Shown here: in pieces, positions 33,201-41,300 of the stretch | How positions within the stretch are numbered: position 1 is the stretch's first letter | Layout: each line of letters opens with the position of its first letter | Assembly: GCA_002314775.1 (NCBI GenBank) | Contig: DCHE01000027.1 | Span: 71,343 to 122,486 of the forward strand | Source of the DNA: Lachnospiraceae bacterium UBA1760 | GTDB taxonomy: Bacteria > Bacillota > Clostridia > Lachnospirales > Lachnospiraceae | DNA length: 51,144 bases | Direction: 5' to 3' | Notes under the pieces: generated by a model | Databases searched by the model: none | What the model was told of the DNA's origin: nothing | The model's input: the letters and a program-made list of their open reading frames with translations, nothing else | Position numbers and translations under genes: made by a program

Positions 33201-33317
33201 AGCTGTGAATGTTCTCAGGAGAAAGAACATTACCAGGTTGGTTAGCGTGGTAAGTCCTCCTCCTATTAAATATCTAATTTTATCATTTTCAAGTAATTTT
33301 TTAATTAACTGAACCAT
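30234..33317 (-). CDS. GtrA-YfhO fusion membrane protein
   Basis: About 1,027 residues. Residues about 8-130 are a GtrA-type domain with four TM helices (KIRYLIGGGLTTLTNLVMFFLL, YFLNKLFVFRS, ANYVFSKLFVFKE), a family linked to flipping undecaprenyl-linked sugars. About 145-1000 is a YfhO domain: many TM helices, the SIHQYVPFMADYQD loop early on, a large extracytoplasmic domain and a final TM helix, followed by an acidic cytoplasmic tail. YfhO proteins are GT-C-like enzymes tied to glycosylation of lipoteichoic acid or other wall polymers. The fusion suggests that lipid-linked sugar supply and transfer are joined. The frame opens at 33368, but the ATG at 33317 has AGGAAG just upstream and lies 8 nt after the GH9 stop. 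Confidence 0.88.
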   Translation of the reverse strand: MVQLIKKLLENDKIRYLIGGGLTTLTNLVMFFLLRTFTAIDRNICNVIAIICAIIAAYFLNKLFVFRSHTDSISKLITEMLSFVGVRLLSMVIEVLGFSLLCDSFRMSELASKIIVQFIVVVANYVFSKLFVFKERQEGLLTKVRNNWSVVLAMAVTFVFMLIVMIVSGVAPFGQYSFTVVDSIHQYVPFMADYQDKLVNEGSIFYTWDIGLGVNFMSLLLYYMASPLNLVVMLFSRNAIPSVMSMLISVKIMISAGAFSFLLSRRRGKRQNNFLISAFGIAYALNSYMTGYYWNIMWLDCIMVLPLIILGFERMIEGESPKLYIISLFYCLYCNYYIAFIVCIFCALYFFATGHKNIRKFFIDGFKFAGASILAAGMAAFSLLTAYFAIMQTATAGSKIPKWEWYGNIFKILERHLFLTNPMRSQQFDGGANLYCGIFTVFLLFLYVLNQRIRFIEKARKLALLALLVVSFNATTLNFVWHGFHDQYGIPNRFSFVYIFVLLLIGYETLSRIKGTDFVFSIAALFFTLSFIFMCKYKGEIAGNVPEKTLITINIVLVVGYMILVILRQKDVVSPKLLSGIIAFFFAGEIITNATLGYITNGFCDRGYYMQYVDSMKEAVEYAEEYSKEQGYDMLYRSDQVNPIMLDEATMNQMKSIGTFCSTVRGNVVNTMGEMGFYTGANEYLYDGATPLTNTMLGVRYIYARDDDFYPETDSTELVKELDNVKIYENKYTLPFGYALNEDILDWDESAGTAGFCQNYFVEYATGTGDVFRRVPIEYDISGHKCDVSTSATGAILYDSDTSDKIQISASFTVPYDGEYFYNTRGNYIEKIKVFKDDEEIAYDRYQSQLAVLGKLEAGDDITIEVQFGNGYSKSGSITIDLFTFDCEALEAFYDEASKEVLNVTDSSDGYIKGDIDISEGKLLFTSVPYDEGWSVYVDGKKVETELVGGAFMAIKLSPGSHEIEMKYFPSGLKIGLIVSLVSWVIFFVVIGSTGKKKKDDTPAEEEEASCDNENVEISYENSEESQ

Positions 33318-33325
33318 TTTACTTC

Positions 33326-35710
33326 CTATTTGAGTGCAGCAAGTAACGCGATAAGTGCTGAGTTCCAATAAATTGTAACCTCATTACATGAGTATGTCTG
33401 CTCATTATCAGCATAGCACATTGCTGGAGCTGCCTCTCTTAATACTTCCTTTGCGTATGGGTCTTCAAGATTACTGTTAGGTCCTCCTACGAGCATACCC
33501 TTCATAGTTTTTCCAAGAGCCTGCGATGGTCTGTGGTGTGTATGATCTGGAGATACTGAACCATAACCTGTTACGAAGCAGTAGCCAACACTGTTGCAGC
33601 CAAGAAGATAATCAAGTTGCTGCTTTGCTGCAGTTAAATACTTATTGTCTCCAGAAATCTTTGCGGCCATAACAAGAAGGCTTCCTGTATCTGCAACTGT
33701 CTGGTTACTTCCCCATGAATAAGTACCACCCTGAGCCATATGGTAACCATCGTACTCAATCTTTTTCAGAAGTGAATCTGCATTTTCAATAAATGCGGTC
33801 TTAACTCTGTCGTAGATTTCTCCTGCCTGCTCCTTAGTAGAATATGAAAGCAAATCATAGCTTGCATAGCCCGCAATATCGGCCCAGCCAAGTGCAACCT
33901 TCATATTATCAAAATAGATATCTGTGAAGGCCTTCTTATATGTCTCGTCTCCTGTCGCAAGGAAAAGCTCTATTCCTGCCCAATAGGTTTCATCCATTGT
34001 GTTATAGTCTGGATACTCACCAGTTACGATTTCCTTTGTGTTCTTGAAACCGTTGTAATCTCTTCCAACGCCCTCAACATAGGTCCATGCCTTCTTAGCA
34101 ACCTCTAAGCATTTAGCTGCATACTCTGCATCGTAGTCCTTGTAAAGAACTGAAGCCTCAGCCATTACTGCTGCAAAATCTGCTGTTGCTGCAGTAGAAA
34201 TTGCTGAGAGGTACATCTGCTGTGTCTCCTCAACTGCAACTACTGTCTCTGGGAATACAAGTCCTGTAACCTTGTGGTAAACACCACCTGAGGTCTCATC
34301 CTGCATCTTCATCATCCAGTCAAGCTCAAACTTTGCTTCGTCAAGCACATCTGGAATGTTATTTCCACTCTCTGGAATTCCAATATCGTCTGCAGTTACA
34401 TTGTAATACTTATATGCGTTAAATAAATCCTGAACTGTTGTTGCACCTGGTACTACGTATCTTCCGTAGTCACCTGCATCATGCCAGCCACCATTTACGT
34501 CCTTCTTCACATCAGTACCATAAACGATTGCCTCACCTGTATGACAGGCCTCATGTGCGAAGTCTCCACTTATAGATTCCTCAAGCTTAACACCACATCT
34601 CTGGTTGTAAAGCATGAGAACTGCATCCTTGAAAAGATCGTCATAAAGATTCTCGCCAATCTCGAACTCGTAGGATCTGTAAGGTGATCCATCAACAACT
34701 GAGTATAAGAAATATACACCCGGCTGCTTATAATCTGTGAAGTCACCCTGCTTAATCTTAGCTCTTACACCAATATCATTCTTTTCCTTTCCAAGCTTTG
34801 TCTCATAAACTACCTGATTGTTAGTTGCATCAACAAGCATTACTGTCTCAGCATTCTCTGTCATAAGAGTAGTAATCTTTGTATCCTGAGGATTGTAACC
34901 AATCTGGCTGACTGCGATTATTGGTGATGGAGCAACTGTCTGAATTGCCTCAGCATTTCCGGCATCCTTAACAGTAAGCTTTATATTATCAATATAAATC
35001 TTGTGTGCACCCGGGTCATCGCTCATATCTGCGAACTTACCACAGTTGAAGCAAAGTCTTGGAGCTGGATCTGAATCCTCCTCCATTGTGAAATCGAAGG
35101 AATAGCTTGTCTTCTCTTTTCCAATCTTTATATCATCGCCCATATATGCATGGTAATCACCACCATTTATCTGGAGTCTGTACTGAATAGATCTGTCAAT
35201 ATCAGACCACATATCAAAGGAATAGGTGTATACACAGCCGTTGCTGAGTGCAAATCCATCATAGTAGGTCTGACAGCCGTAATCTACGCCACCAACTCTC
35301 TCGATGTCCATTACAAGTGCTCCGTCCTCAACGTTAAGCTTGTACTGGCCGCCATTTGTGTATGAATGGAAGCCATCTGTATCATTGTCATCGAAGTTTA
35401 CATCTATTATAACATCTCCGTTCTGAACCACTCCAGAGCCATCATCCTCGCCCTGAGCAAAATATGGTGTGTCCGGATCAACTGTTTTGCCAAGATTTTC
35501 AGTGATCTCGTTTTCATTTGTTGCAGCATTCTCTGTTGTTGCCTCAGTTGATGCATCCTGCTCTGTTGAAGCTACCGAAGCTGTTGTCTCAGTTGCCTCA
35601 GTTGCTGCAGCTGTTGTCTGCTCCTCCTTGGCACCACAGGCAGAAACTGAAAATGCCATAGATGCAGCAACAATAACTGCTGCTATCTTTTTTGTCTTGA
35701 ATTTTCTCAT
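33326..35710 (-). CDS. Lipoprotein GH9 cellulase with N-terminal CBM
   Basis: A 794-residue surface enzyme that should cleave beta-1,4-glucan. Order: lipoprotein signal with lipobox FSVSAC (lipidated Cys25); Thr/Ala/Glu linker (about 28-90); a CBM4/9-like beta-sandwich (about 100-250); the Ig-like CelD_N module of GH9 (about 265-355); and the GH9 (alpha/alpha)6 barrel (about 360-794). Catalytic residues are present: GGWHDAGDYG with Asp411 and Asp414, the HHRPS region near the end, and the acid Glu777 (CNEVTIYWNSAL). Lipid anchoring rather than secretion keeps products at the cell, which fits with the cellobiose phosphorylase. AAGGAG lies 6 nt before the ATG. It is co-transcribed with the downstream GtrA-YfhO gene. 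Confidence 0.95.
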   Translation of the reverse strand: MRKFKTKKIAAVIVAASMAFSVSACGAKEEQTTAAATEATETTASVASTEQDASTEATTENAATNENEITENLGKTVDPDTPYFAQGEDDGSGVVQNGDVIIDVNFDDNDTDGFHSYTNGGQYKLNVEDGALVMDIERVGGVDYGCQTYYDGFALSNGCVYTYSFDMWSDIDRSIQYRLQINGGDYHAYMGDDIKIGKEKTSYSFDFTMEEDSDPAPRLCFNCGKFADMSDDPGAHKIYIDNIKLTVKDAGNAEAIQTVAPSPIIAVSQIGYNPQDTKITTLMTENAETVMLVDATNNQVVYETKLGKEKNDIGVRAKIKQGDFTDYKQPGVYFLYSVVDGSPYRSYEFEIGENLYDDLFKDAVLMLYNQRCGVKLEESISGDFAHEACHTGEAIVYGTDVKKDVNGGWHDAGDYGRYVVPGATTVQDLFNAYKYYNVTADDIGIPESGNNIPDVLDEAKFELDWMMKMQDETSGGVYHKVTGLVFPETVVAVEETQQMYLSAISTAATADFAAVMAEASVLYKDYDAEYAAKCLEVAKKAWTYVEGVGRDYNGFKNTKEIVTGEYPDYNTMDETYWAGIELFLATGDETYKKAFTDIYFDNMKVALGWADIAGYASYDLLSYSTKEQAGEIYDRVKTAFIENADSLLKKIEYDGYHMAQGGTYSWGSNQTVADTGSLLVMAAKISGDNKYLTAAKQQLDYLLGCNSVGYCFVTGYGSVSPDHTHHRPSQALGKTMKGMLVGGPNSNLEDPYAKEVLREAAPAMCYADNEQTYSCNEVTIYWNSALIALLAALK

Positions 35711-35799
35711 GATCTTCTCCTTTTAGTCGAAAATATAATTCATATTAGTTTTAATAGTTTGTTTTTTATCAATCAGCAGCTTTCGCCACTGTAATTAAC

Positions 35800-36579
35800 C
35801 TATATATTCCGGCAGTAATCAACCACCTGGTTAAAATCCATACTGCCTCCAAAAAGTGAAAGCGCACTTCCTATCGTGACATCAAGCTTTCCCTCCGTCA
35901 CTTTCTTCAGAAGCTCTAAATCCTCGAAGGAACCAACTCCGCCTGCATAGGTTATAGGTAGCTTTCCCCAATTGGCAAGGAGCCTTGCCAGCTCGGTTTC
36001 AATTCCGCTTGCCTTACCCTCCACGTCAACTGCATGGACTAGGTACTCAGAGGAATACTCCATCAGAGTATCCAGGACTTCCTCAGTTATCACCGTATCA
36101 GTAAATTTCTGCCACCTGTCTGTTACAATATAGTACCTTCCATCCTTTTTTCTTGCTGAAAGGTCCAGAACTAAATTCTCTCTTCCCACAGCCTCTTTAA
36201 GTCTGTCAAGTCTTTCAAAATTGATTACTCCGTCCTTAAACACGTAGGAGGTAACAATAACATGACTCGCTCCCATATCAATAAAGCGCTTCGCATTATC
36301 GGCTGTTATTCCGCCTCCAATCATAAGGCCACCTGGGTACGCTCTGATTGCTGCCTCAGCCTCCCTCACGTCAGCCTCATAATACTCACTGCCTGCCGGA
36401 TTAAGCAGGATAATGTGGCCGCCCGGAAGGTCCATCCTTCTATACAAATCGCCGTAGAAGCCACCGTCCATATCAGAGACAAAGTTTTCCTCTGCCACAT
36501 TGCCGATATCCTTAAGACTGCCTCCGACTATCTGCTTTACCTTTCCATTATGTATATCAATACATGGTCTAAACTTCAA
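35800..36579 (-). CDS. hisA: HisA of the eukaryotic (HIS6-like) type
   Basis: A 259-residue TIM-barrel isomerase of histidine synthesis that should convert ProFAR to PRFAR. It matches the yeast HIS6 pattern rather than the usual bacterial HisA: CIDIHNGKVKQIVGGSL, VIVTSYVF, LVLDLSARKKDGRYYI, LVHAVDVEGKASGIE, ITYAGGVGSFEDL and KLDVTIGSALSLFGG all have close counterparts in the fungal enzyme. The Asp9 and Asp of HAVDVEG fit the catalytic acids. No other his gene is adjacent. The start is TTG with GAGG 8 nt upstream, 14 nt after the AAA+ ATPase gene, so the two are co-transcribed. This type (TIGR02129) is known in some Clostridia, so single-gene transfer is old or shared. That is from memory, not checked. 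Confidence 0.85.
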   Translation of the reverse strand: MKFRPCIDIHNGKVKQIVGGSLKDIGNVAEENFVSDMDGGFYGDLYRRMDLPGGHIILLNPAGSEYYEADVREAEAAIRAYPGGLMIGGGITADNAKRFIDMGASHVIVTSYVFKDGVINFERLDRLKEAVGRENLVLDLSARKKDGRYYIVTDRWQKFTDTVITEEVLDTLMEYSSEYLVHAVDVEGKASGIETELARLLANWGKLPITYAGGVGSFEDLELLKKVTEGKLDVTIGSALSLFGGSMDFNQVVDYCRNI

Positions 36580-36593
36580 TTTGGCTACCTCTA

Positions 36594-38099
36594 TTATTTT
36601 TCCTTTGGAAGCTCGTAACCTTCCTCCCTTACGTCTGCAATTGTAAATGTCTTGATTGCCTTATCATCAGGGTCCTTCAGCTCGACAATTCTTGTCGCCT
36701 GTCTCTGGATACATCTCTCGATGTAATTTCTGACCTCTCTTGCATTTGCGAAGTTCTCATCATGCTCCTCAGCACGGTACTTCAGGTATCCTGTAACATA
36801 CTTCTTAGCCTGTGCATTTGGGATATATTCCTGCTTGTCACACATACCAGTGAAGATGTTGAAGAGCTCTGCTCCAGTGTAATCTCTGAAGAAGATGTAT
36901 TTGTTGAAACGAGATTTAAGACCTGGATTAGAATTTACGAACTCATCCATAAGATCAGTGTAACCTGCAACGATTACTACTAAATCGTCTCTGTGATCCT
37001 CCATAGCCTTAAGGATTGTATCAACTGCCTCCTGGCCAAAGTCCTTCTCACCCTTGTTTGCTGTGAGTGTGTATGCCTCATCAATAAAGAGAACACCGCC
37101 AAGGGCACTCTCGATTACCTCAGTTGTCTTAATTGCTGTCTGTCCAATATATCCCTCAACGAGATTTGAACGGTCAACCTCGATTAGCTGTCCTGTTTTA
37201 AGTACTCCAAGCTTCTTGTAAATTCTGGCAAGAAGTCTTGCTACGGTTGTTTTACCAGTTCCTGGATTTCCTGAGAATACAAGATGAAGTGAAATGCTTG
37301 GCTGCTTCATTCCTCTCTTCTCACGAAGCTTTTTAACCTTGAGAAGATTAGTAAGATTGGTGATATCCTGCTTAACCGCATCAAGTCCGGTGAGTGAGTT
37401 AAGCTCCTCCATGATTTCCTCTAAGGTTTCTGTATCCTCCTCTGCAGCCTTGATTGCTGCCTCCTTCTTCTCCGAGATCTTATCAGAGCTTGTTCCTTCA
37501 GAGCCACTCTTTGCTCCAGTCGCCTTATTAATCTTAGCCTTTCTAATCGTAGCAGCTGAGATGTTGAGCTTGTTTGGATCAATTAGTTCATTTGGCTCTC
37601 CGGAATTATAGAGCGAAAACTCCTTAATATAATTGTCAAGCATGAGTGAGTAATTGCTGAGATTACTAATCTCATCAACTGTGATTGAATTGATTGCTAT
37701 AAACTCCTGACCAAGCTCATTGAAGATTGTACAGATGTATCTTGATTTTGAGTATCCTTCTCTTGTTCTCTTAGAACCACCTGAAAGGTCAGTCTTTACA
37801 AAATATGTAAGTGAACGTGGAACTGTATTGACAAAGTCCTTACCCATACAACGGTCATATCTGAACTTGATAAACTGCTCTACAGTAAGGTAGGTTCCAA
37901 GGTAGTCCCTGATAAATGCTACCTCCTCACGTCCACTGCTTCCATCAGAATTATAAACAAAGCCCAAAAACTGCATGAAGTCAAATTTGAGCATATCGCG
38001 AAGCGACATTCCTCCCTCTGGTCCAAACCCCTGGTTAGTGAGAAGATCTGCGTAAGCCAAGGCTTCATTTACCCTATTTTTTAAAGTGTAATTAATCAT
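36594..38099 (-). CDS. CbbX/SpoVK-type AAA+ ATPase with TerB-like N-terminal domain
   Basis: 501 residues. About 1-165 is a helical domain that resembles TerB-like folds (FMQFLGFVYNSDGSSGREEVAFIRDYL). A charged linker follows (about 185-225), then an AAA+ module of the CbbX/CfxQ family (about 230-490): Walker A GNPGTGKTT (277-285), the pore-loop-like EGYIGQTA, Walker B LFIDEAYTL (337-345), sensor region VIVAGY and an arginine finger at LKSRFNKY. CbbX proteins remodel other proteins, with Rubisco the classical case. There is no Rubisco here, so the client is unknown. The ATG has GGGG 5 nt upstream. It is first in a two-gene operon with hisA. Confidence 0.88.
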   Translation of the reverse strand: MINYTLKNRVNEALAYADLLTNQGFGPEGGMSLRDMLKFDFMQFLGFVYNSDGSSGREEVAFIRDYLGTYLTVEQFIKFRYDRCMGKDFVNTVPRSLTYFVKTDLSGGSKRTREGYSKSRYICTIFNELGQEFIAINSITVDEISNLSNYSLMLDNYIKEFSLYNSGEPNELIDPNKLNISAATIRKAKINKATGAKSGSEGTSSDKISEKKEAAIKAAEEDTETLEEIMEELNSLTGLDAVKQDITNLTNLLKVKKLREKRGMKQPSISLHLVFSGNPGTGKTTVARLLARIYKKLGVLKTGQLIEVDRSNLVEGYIGQTAIKTTEVIESALGGVLFIDEAYTLTANKGEKDFGQEAVDTILKAMEDHRDDLVVIVAGYTDLMDEFVNSNPGLKSRFNKYIFFRDYTGAELFNIFTGMCDKQEYIPNAQAKKYVTGYLKYRAEEHDENFANAREVRNYIERCIQRQATRIVELKDPDDKAIKTFTIADVREEGYELPKEK

Positions 38100-38258
38100 T
38101 GCTTCCCCTTTTCTAAATGTATATTAAACCTTTTTACTTCTAATAACTCTGCCATCCTGGCTGAGCCCATAAAAAACTACACTAAGTATATCCAAAAATC
38201 CTCGAAGTTACAACATAAAAAAGTTAATCGTTGATTAAATCAGGATTAATAATTACAA

Positions 38259-38300
38259 AATGCAGCAGAAATCTGGTCTATTTCAGATTTCTGCTGCATT
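38259..38300 (-). terminator. Terminator of the large LRR gene
   Basis: A perfect 17-bp inverted repeat (38259-38275 and 38284-38300) with an 8-nt loop. On the minus strand it runs into TTTTG. It lies 33 nt past the LRR gene stop and before the AAA+ gene. Confidence 0.88.
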
Positions 38301-38332
38301 ATTGTCGCAAAGCTTTTCGCGCTTTTTAGTAT

Positions 38333-41300
38333 TTAGGTATTTACGAATCCATAACAGATTTCGTCGATGATGTTACCATCCTTATCATAGATTCTGAAAA
38401 GTGTCCAGAAGTATCCATACTCAGGATCCCATACCGTCCACATTCCATTGTCTGCAAATCCGCAGTATTCTGTCTCGTATACCCAGGCTGGTAATCCAGC
38501 TGCAAGAAGGGAACAGTTGAGTACAAGCATCTTACAACAGACTGCCTCATCTGTATCTGCATACTTCGTAAGACCAATCAAGAATCCCGAACCGTTCGGA
38601 TTTGGCATCTGGCAGGTTCCGCTCAGGTACGGATGTACCTCAACCTCCTTCACTGAGGAAGAGACACTGTCCTTATTATCTGAGAGACGAACCTTTCCGA
38701 TTAAGGTTATATTGCCATATACATTTGGATGCCACTTTATGGTATTTGTACCCTTGGTCCAATCCTGAATCATCTGGGTCTTTCCGTCCTTCTCGACATA
38801 CCAGCTATATTCTATCTCACTGTTTCCGCCAGTTGCATAGGCTGAGTGACCTGCCTCGAGATACTTGCCATTTCCAGTGATATATAAGCCTGTTGATACT
38901 GCATTGTACTTAACAGTTGTGTCAACTACATATACTGTTACATACTTCACTACACCTGAGCCGTCGGCTGCCTTTACAGTTATAACCGTTGAACCCACTG
39001 ACTTGGCTGTGACATTTCCACTTGCATCCACTGTAGCTACACCTGTTTTTTCTGATGAGTAGCTGACAGCCTTGTTGGTTGCATTTGCTGGGAGAACACT
39101 TGTCACCTCAACCTTTCCGGTCTTTGTTCCGTTTAAATCAAGGTTTATTGAATCTGTCTTAACTTCGATTGAGGTAACCTTAATTGCGCTCTTTGTTACA
39201 TATACAGTAACCGTCGCCGTAACACCTGAGCCGTCAGTTGCTGCTACTGTTATCGTAGTGTTTCCAACTGCCTTAGCTGTTACATTACCACTTGCATCTA
39301 CTGATGCAATGCTCGTGTTTGCTGATGTATAGGAAACTGTCTTGTTTCCTGCGTAGCTTGGAAGAACTGAGGTAACCTCAATCGTTCCAGTCTTTGTTCC
39401 GTTTAAATCAAGGTTGAGTGTAGTCTCCTTGACTGTGATTGATGTAACCAGTGCAGGATTTACTGTGACTGCACAGTCTGCATAAACTCCCGAACCGTCA
39501 GTTGCAGTCGCTCTTACTGTTGCAGTTCCCTGGCCCTTTGCTGTGACAAGGCCTGAGGTACTGTTAACAGTCACAACGCTTGTGCCACCACCTACTACCG
39601 AGTAGGTTACACCCTTTGTGGTTGCATTACTTGGCTCGTAAGCTTTCACCGATGCCGTAAATGTATCTCCAACTCTTATAGTCTTTGAAGACTCATTGAG
39701 AGTAATCTTAGTAACCTTGACTGCATTTTTTACAACCTTGACATTTACTGTTGCAGTCACTCCTGAACCGTCAGCTGCTGCAATTGTAATGTATGTCTCA
39801 CCGACTGCCTTACCAGTAACATATCCGCTTATATCTACAGTTGCAATGCTTGTATCTGCCGATGTGTAGCTAAGAGATTTGTCGGCTGCATTTGAAGGAA
39901 GAACTGAGGTTACCTGGGCCCATCCAGTGTTTACTGAATTCAAGTCTAAGGTAATTTCTGTCTCCTTAACATTAATTTTCTGAACCAATACTGGCTTAAC
40001 TGTAATTACACAGTCTGCATAAACCTTTGAACCGTCAATTGCTGTCGCTCTTACAGTAGCTGTTCCAACTGCAAGTGCAGTAACCAATCCCTTTTCGGTA
40101 TCGACTGTGATAATGCCCTTATCCTCTCCGACTAATGAGTAGGTTACACCCTTTGTGGTTGCATTAGAAGGTTCAAATGAATTAACTGCTACAGTGTAGG
40201 TCTGACCAACTGTAATTGTCTTCTCCGAATCGACAAGGTTAACCTTTGTCACCGCAATCGGATTTCTTACAACATTAATAGTAACTGAGGTTTTTGTGTT
40301 AGAACCATCAGTAGCCGCAACTGTAATAGTTGTGTTTCCAACTGACTTACCGGTTACATTTCCACTTTCATCAACAGTTGCTACACTCTGATTAAGTGAG
40401 GTGTAGCTTAAATTCTTGTTTCCTGCGTTGGCAGGACTTATATCTGTAACCTCAATCTTACCGGTGTAGGTTCCGTTAAGGTCTAAGGTCATTGATGTAT
40501 TCTTAACTGTAATACTGCTTACAAGGGCAGCGTAAACTGTAATCTCACAGTCCGCATACACTCCTGAACCGTCTGTCGCAGTCGCTCTTACTGTGGCAGT
40601 TCCTGTGCCCTTAGCGATAACTGCTCCATTTGTCTCTCCGACTGTAACAACGCTTGTGCCACCACCTACAACTGAGTAGGTTACACCCTTTGTTGTTGCA
40701 GTGCTTGGCTCATAGGATTTTGCTAATACATAGAAAACATCTCCAACTCTCAGCTCCTTTGAGGTCGAGTTGAGGGTAATCTTTGTCACCAGGATAGGCT
40801 TTCTCTCAACTGTTACGGTAACTGTTTTACTATATCCTCCGTCGTCCTTTGCCTTTACAGTAATTGTTGTTGTACCAACTGAAACACCGGTTACATTTCC
40901 ATAATCATCTACAGTGGCAACAGCAGTGTTAGCTGATTGATATGATACAGCCTTGAAGGTCGCATCCGAAGGGGTAATATTGGTTGCCGCAACACTTCCG
41001 ATGTATGTGCTATTTAAATCAAGAGAAATCGATGCAGGAATATCAAAGCCAGTTACATAGATATTCTCAACCTTGTTGACAGCCACGCTGACTGTCTTAA
41101 ATATACTTGGATTACTCTTAAGCGCAACCTTTATTGTAGCATCACCCTTTCCAACAGCCTGGATAGTTGCGGAGGTACCGCTTCCTGAAACTGTCGCAAC
41201 CGAGGTGTCAGAGCTTTCGAAGGTAAATTCCCTGTCAGTCGCATCCTGTGGTGTGAAGCCTGTCACGTTAATAGTCTTTGTACTATCTGTATCAAGGTCA

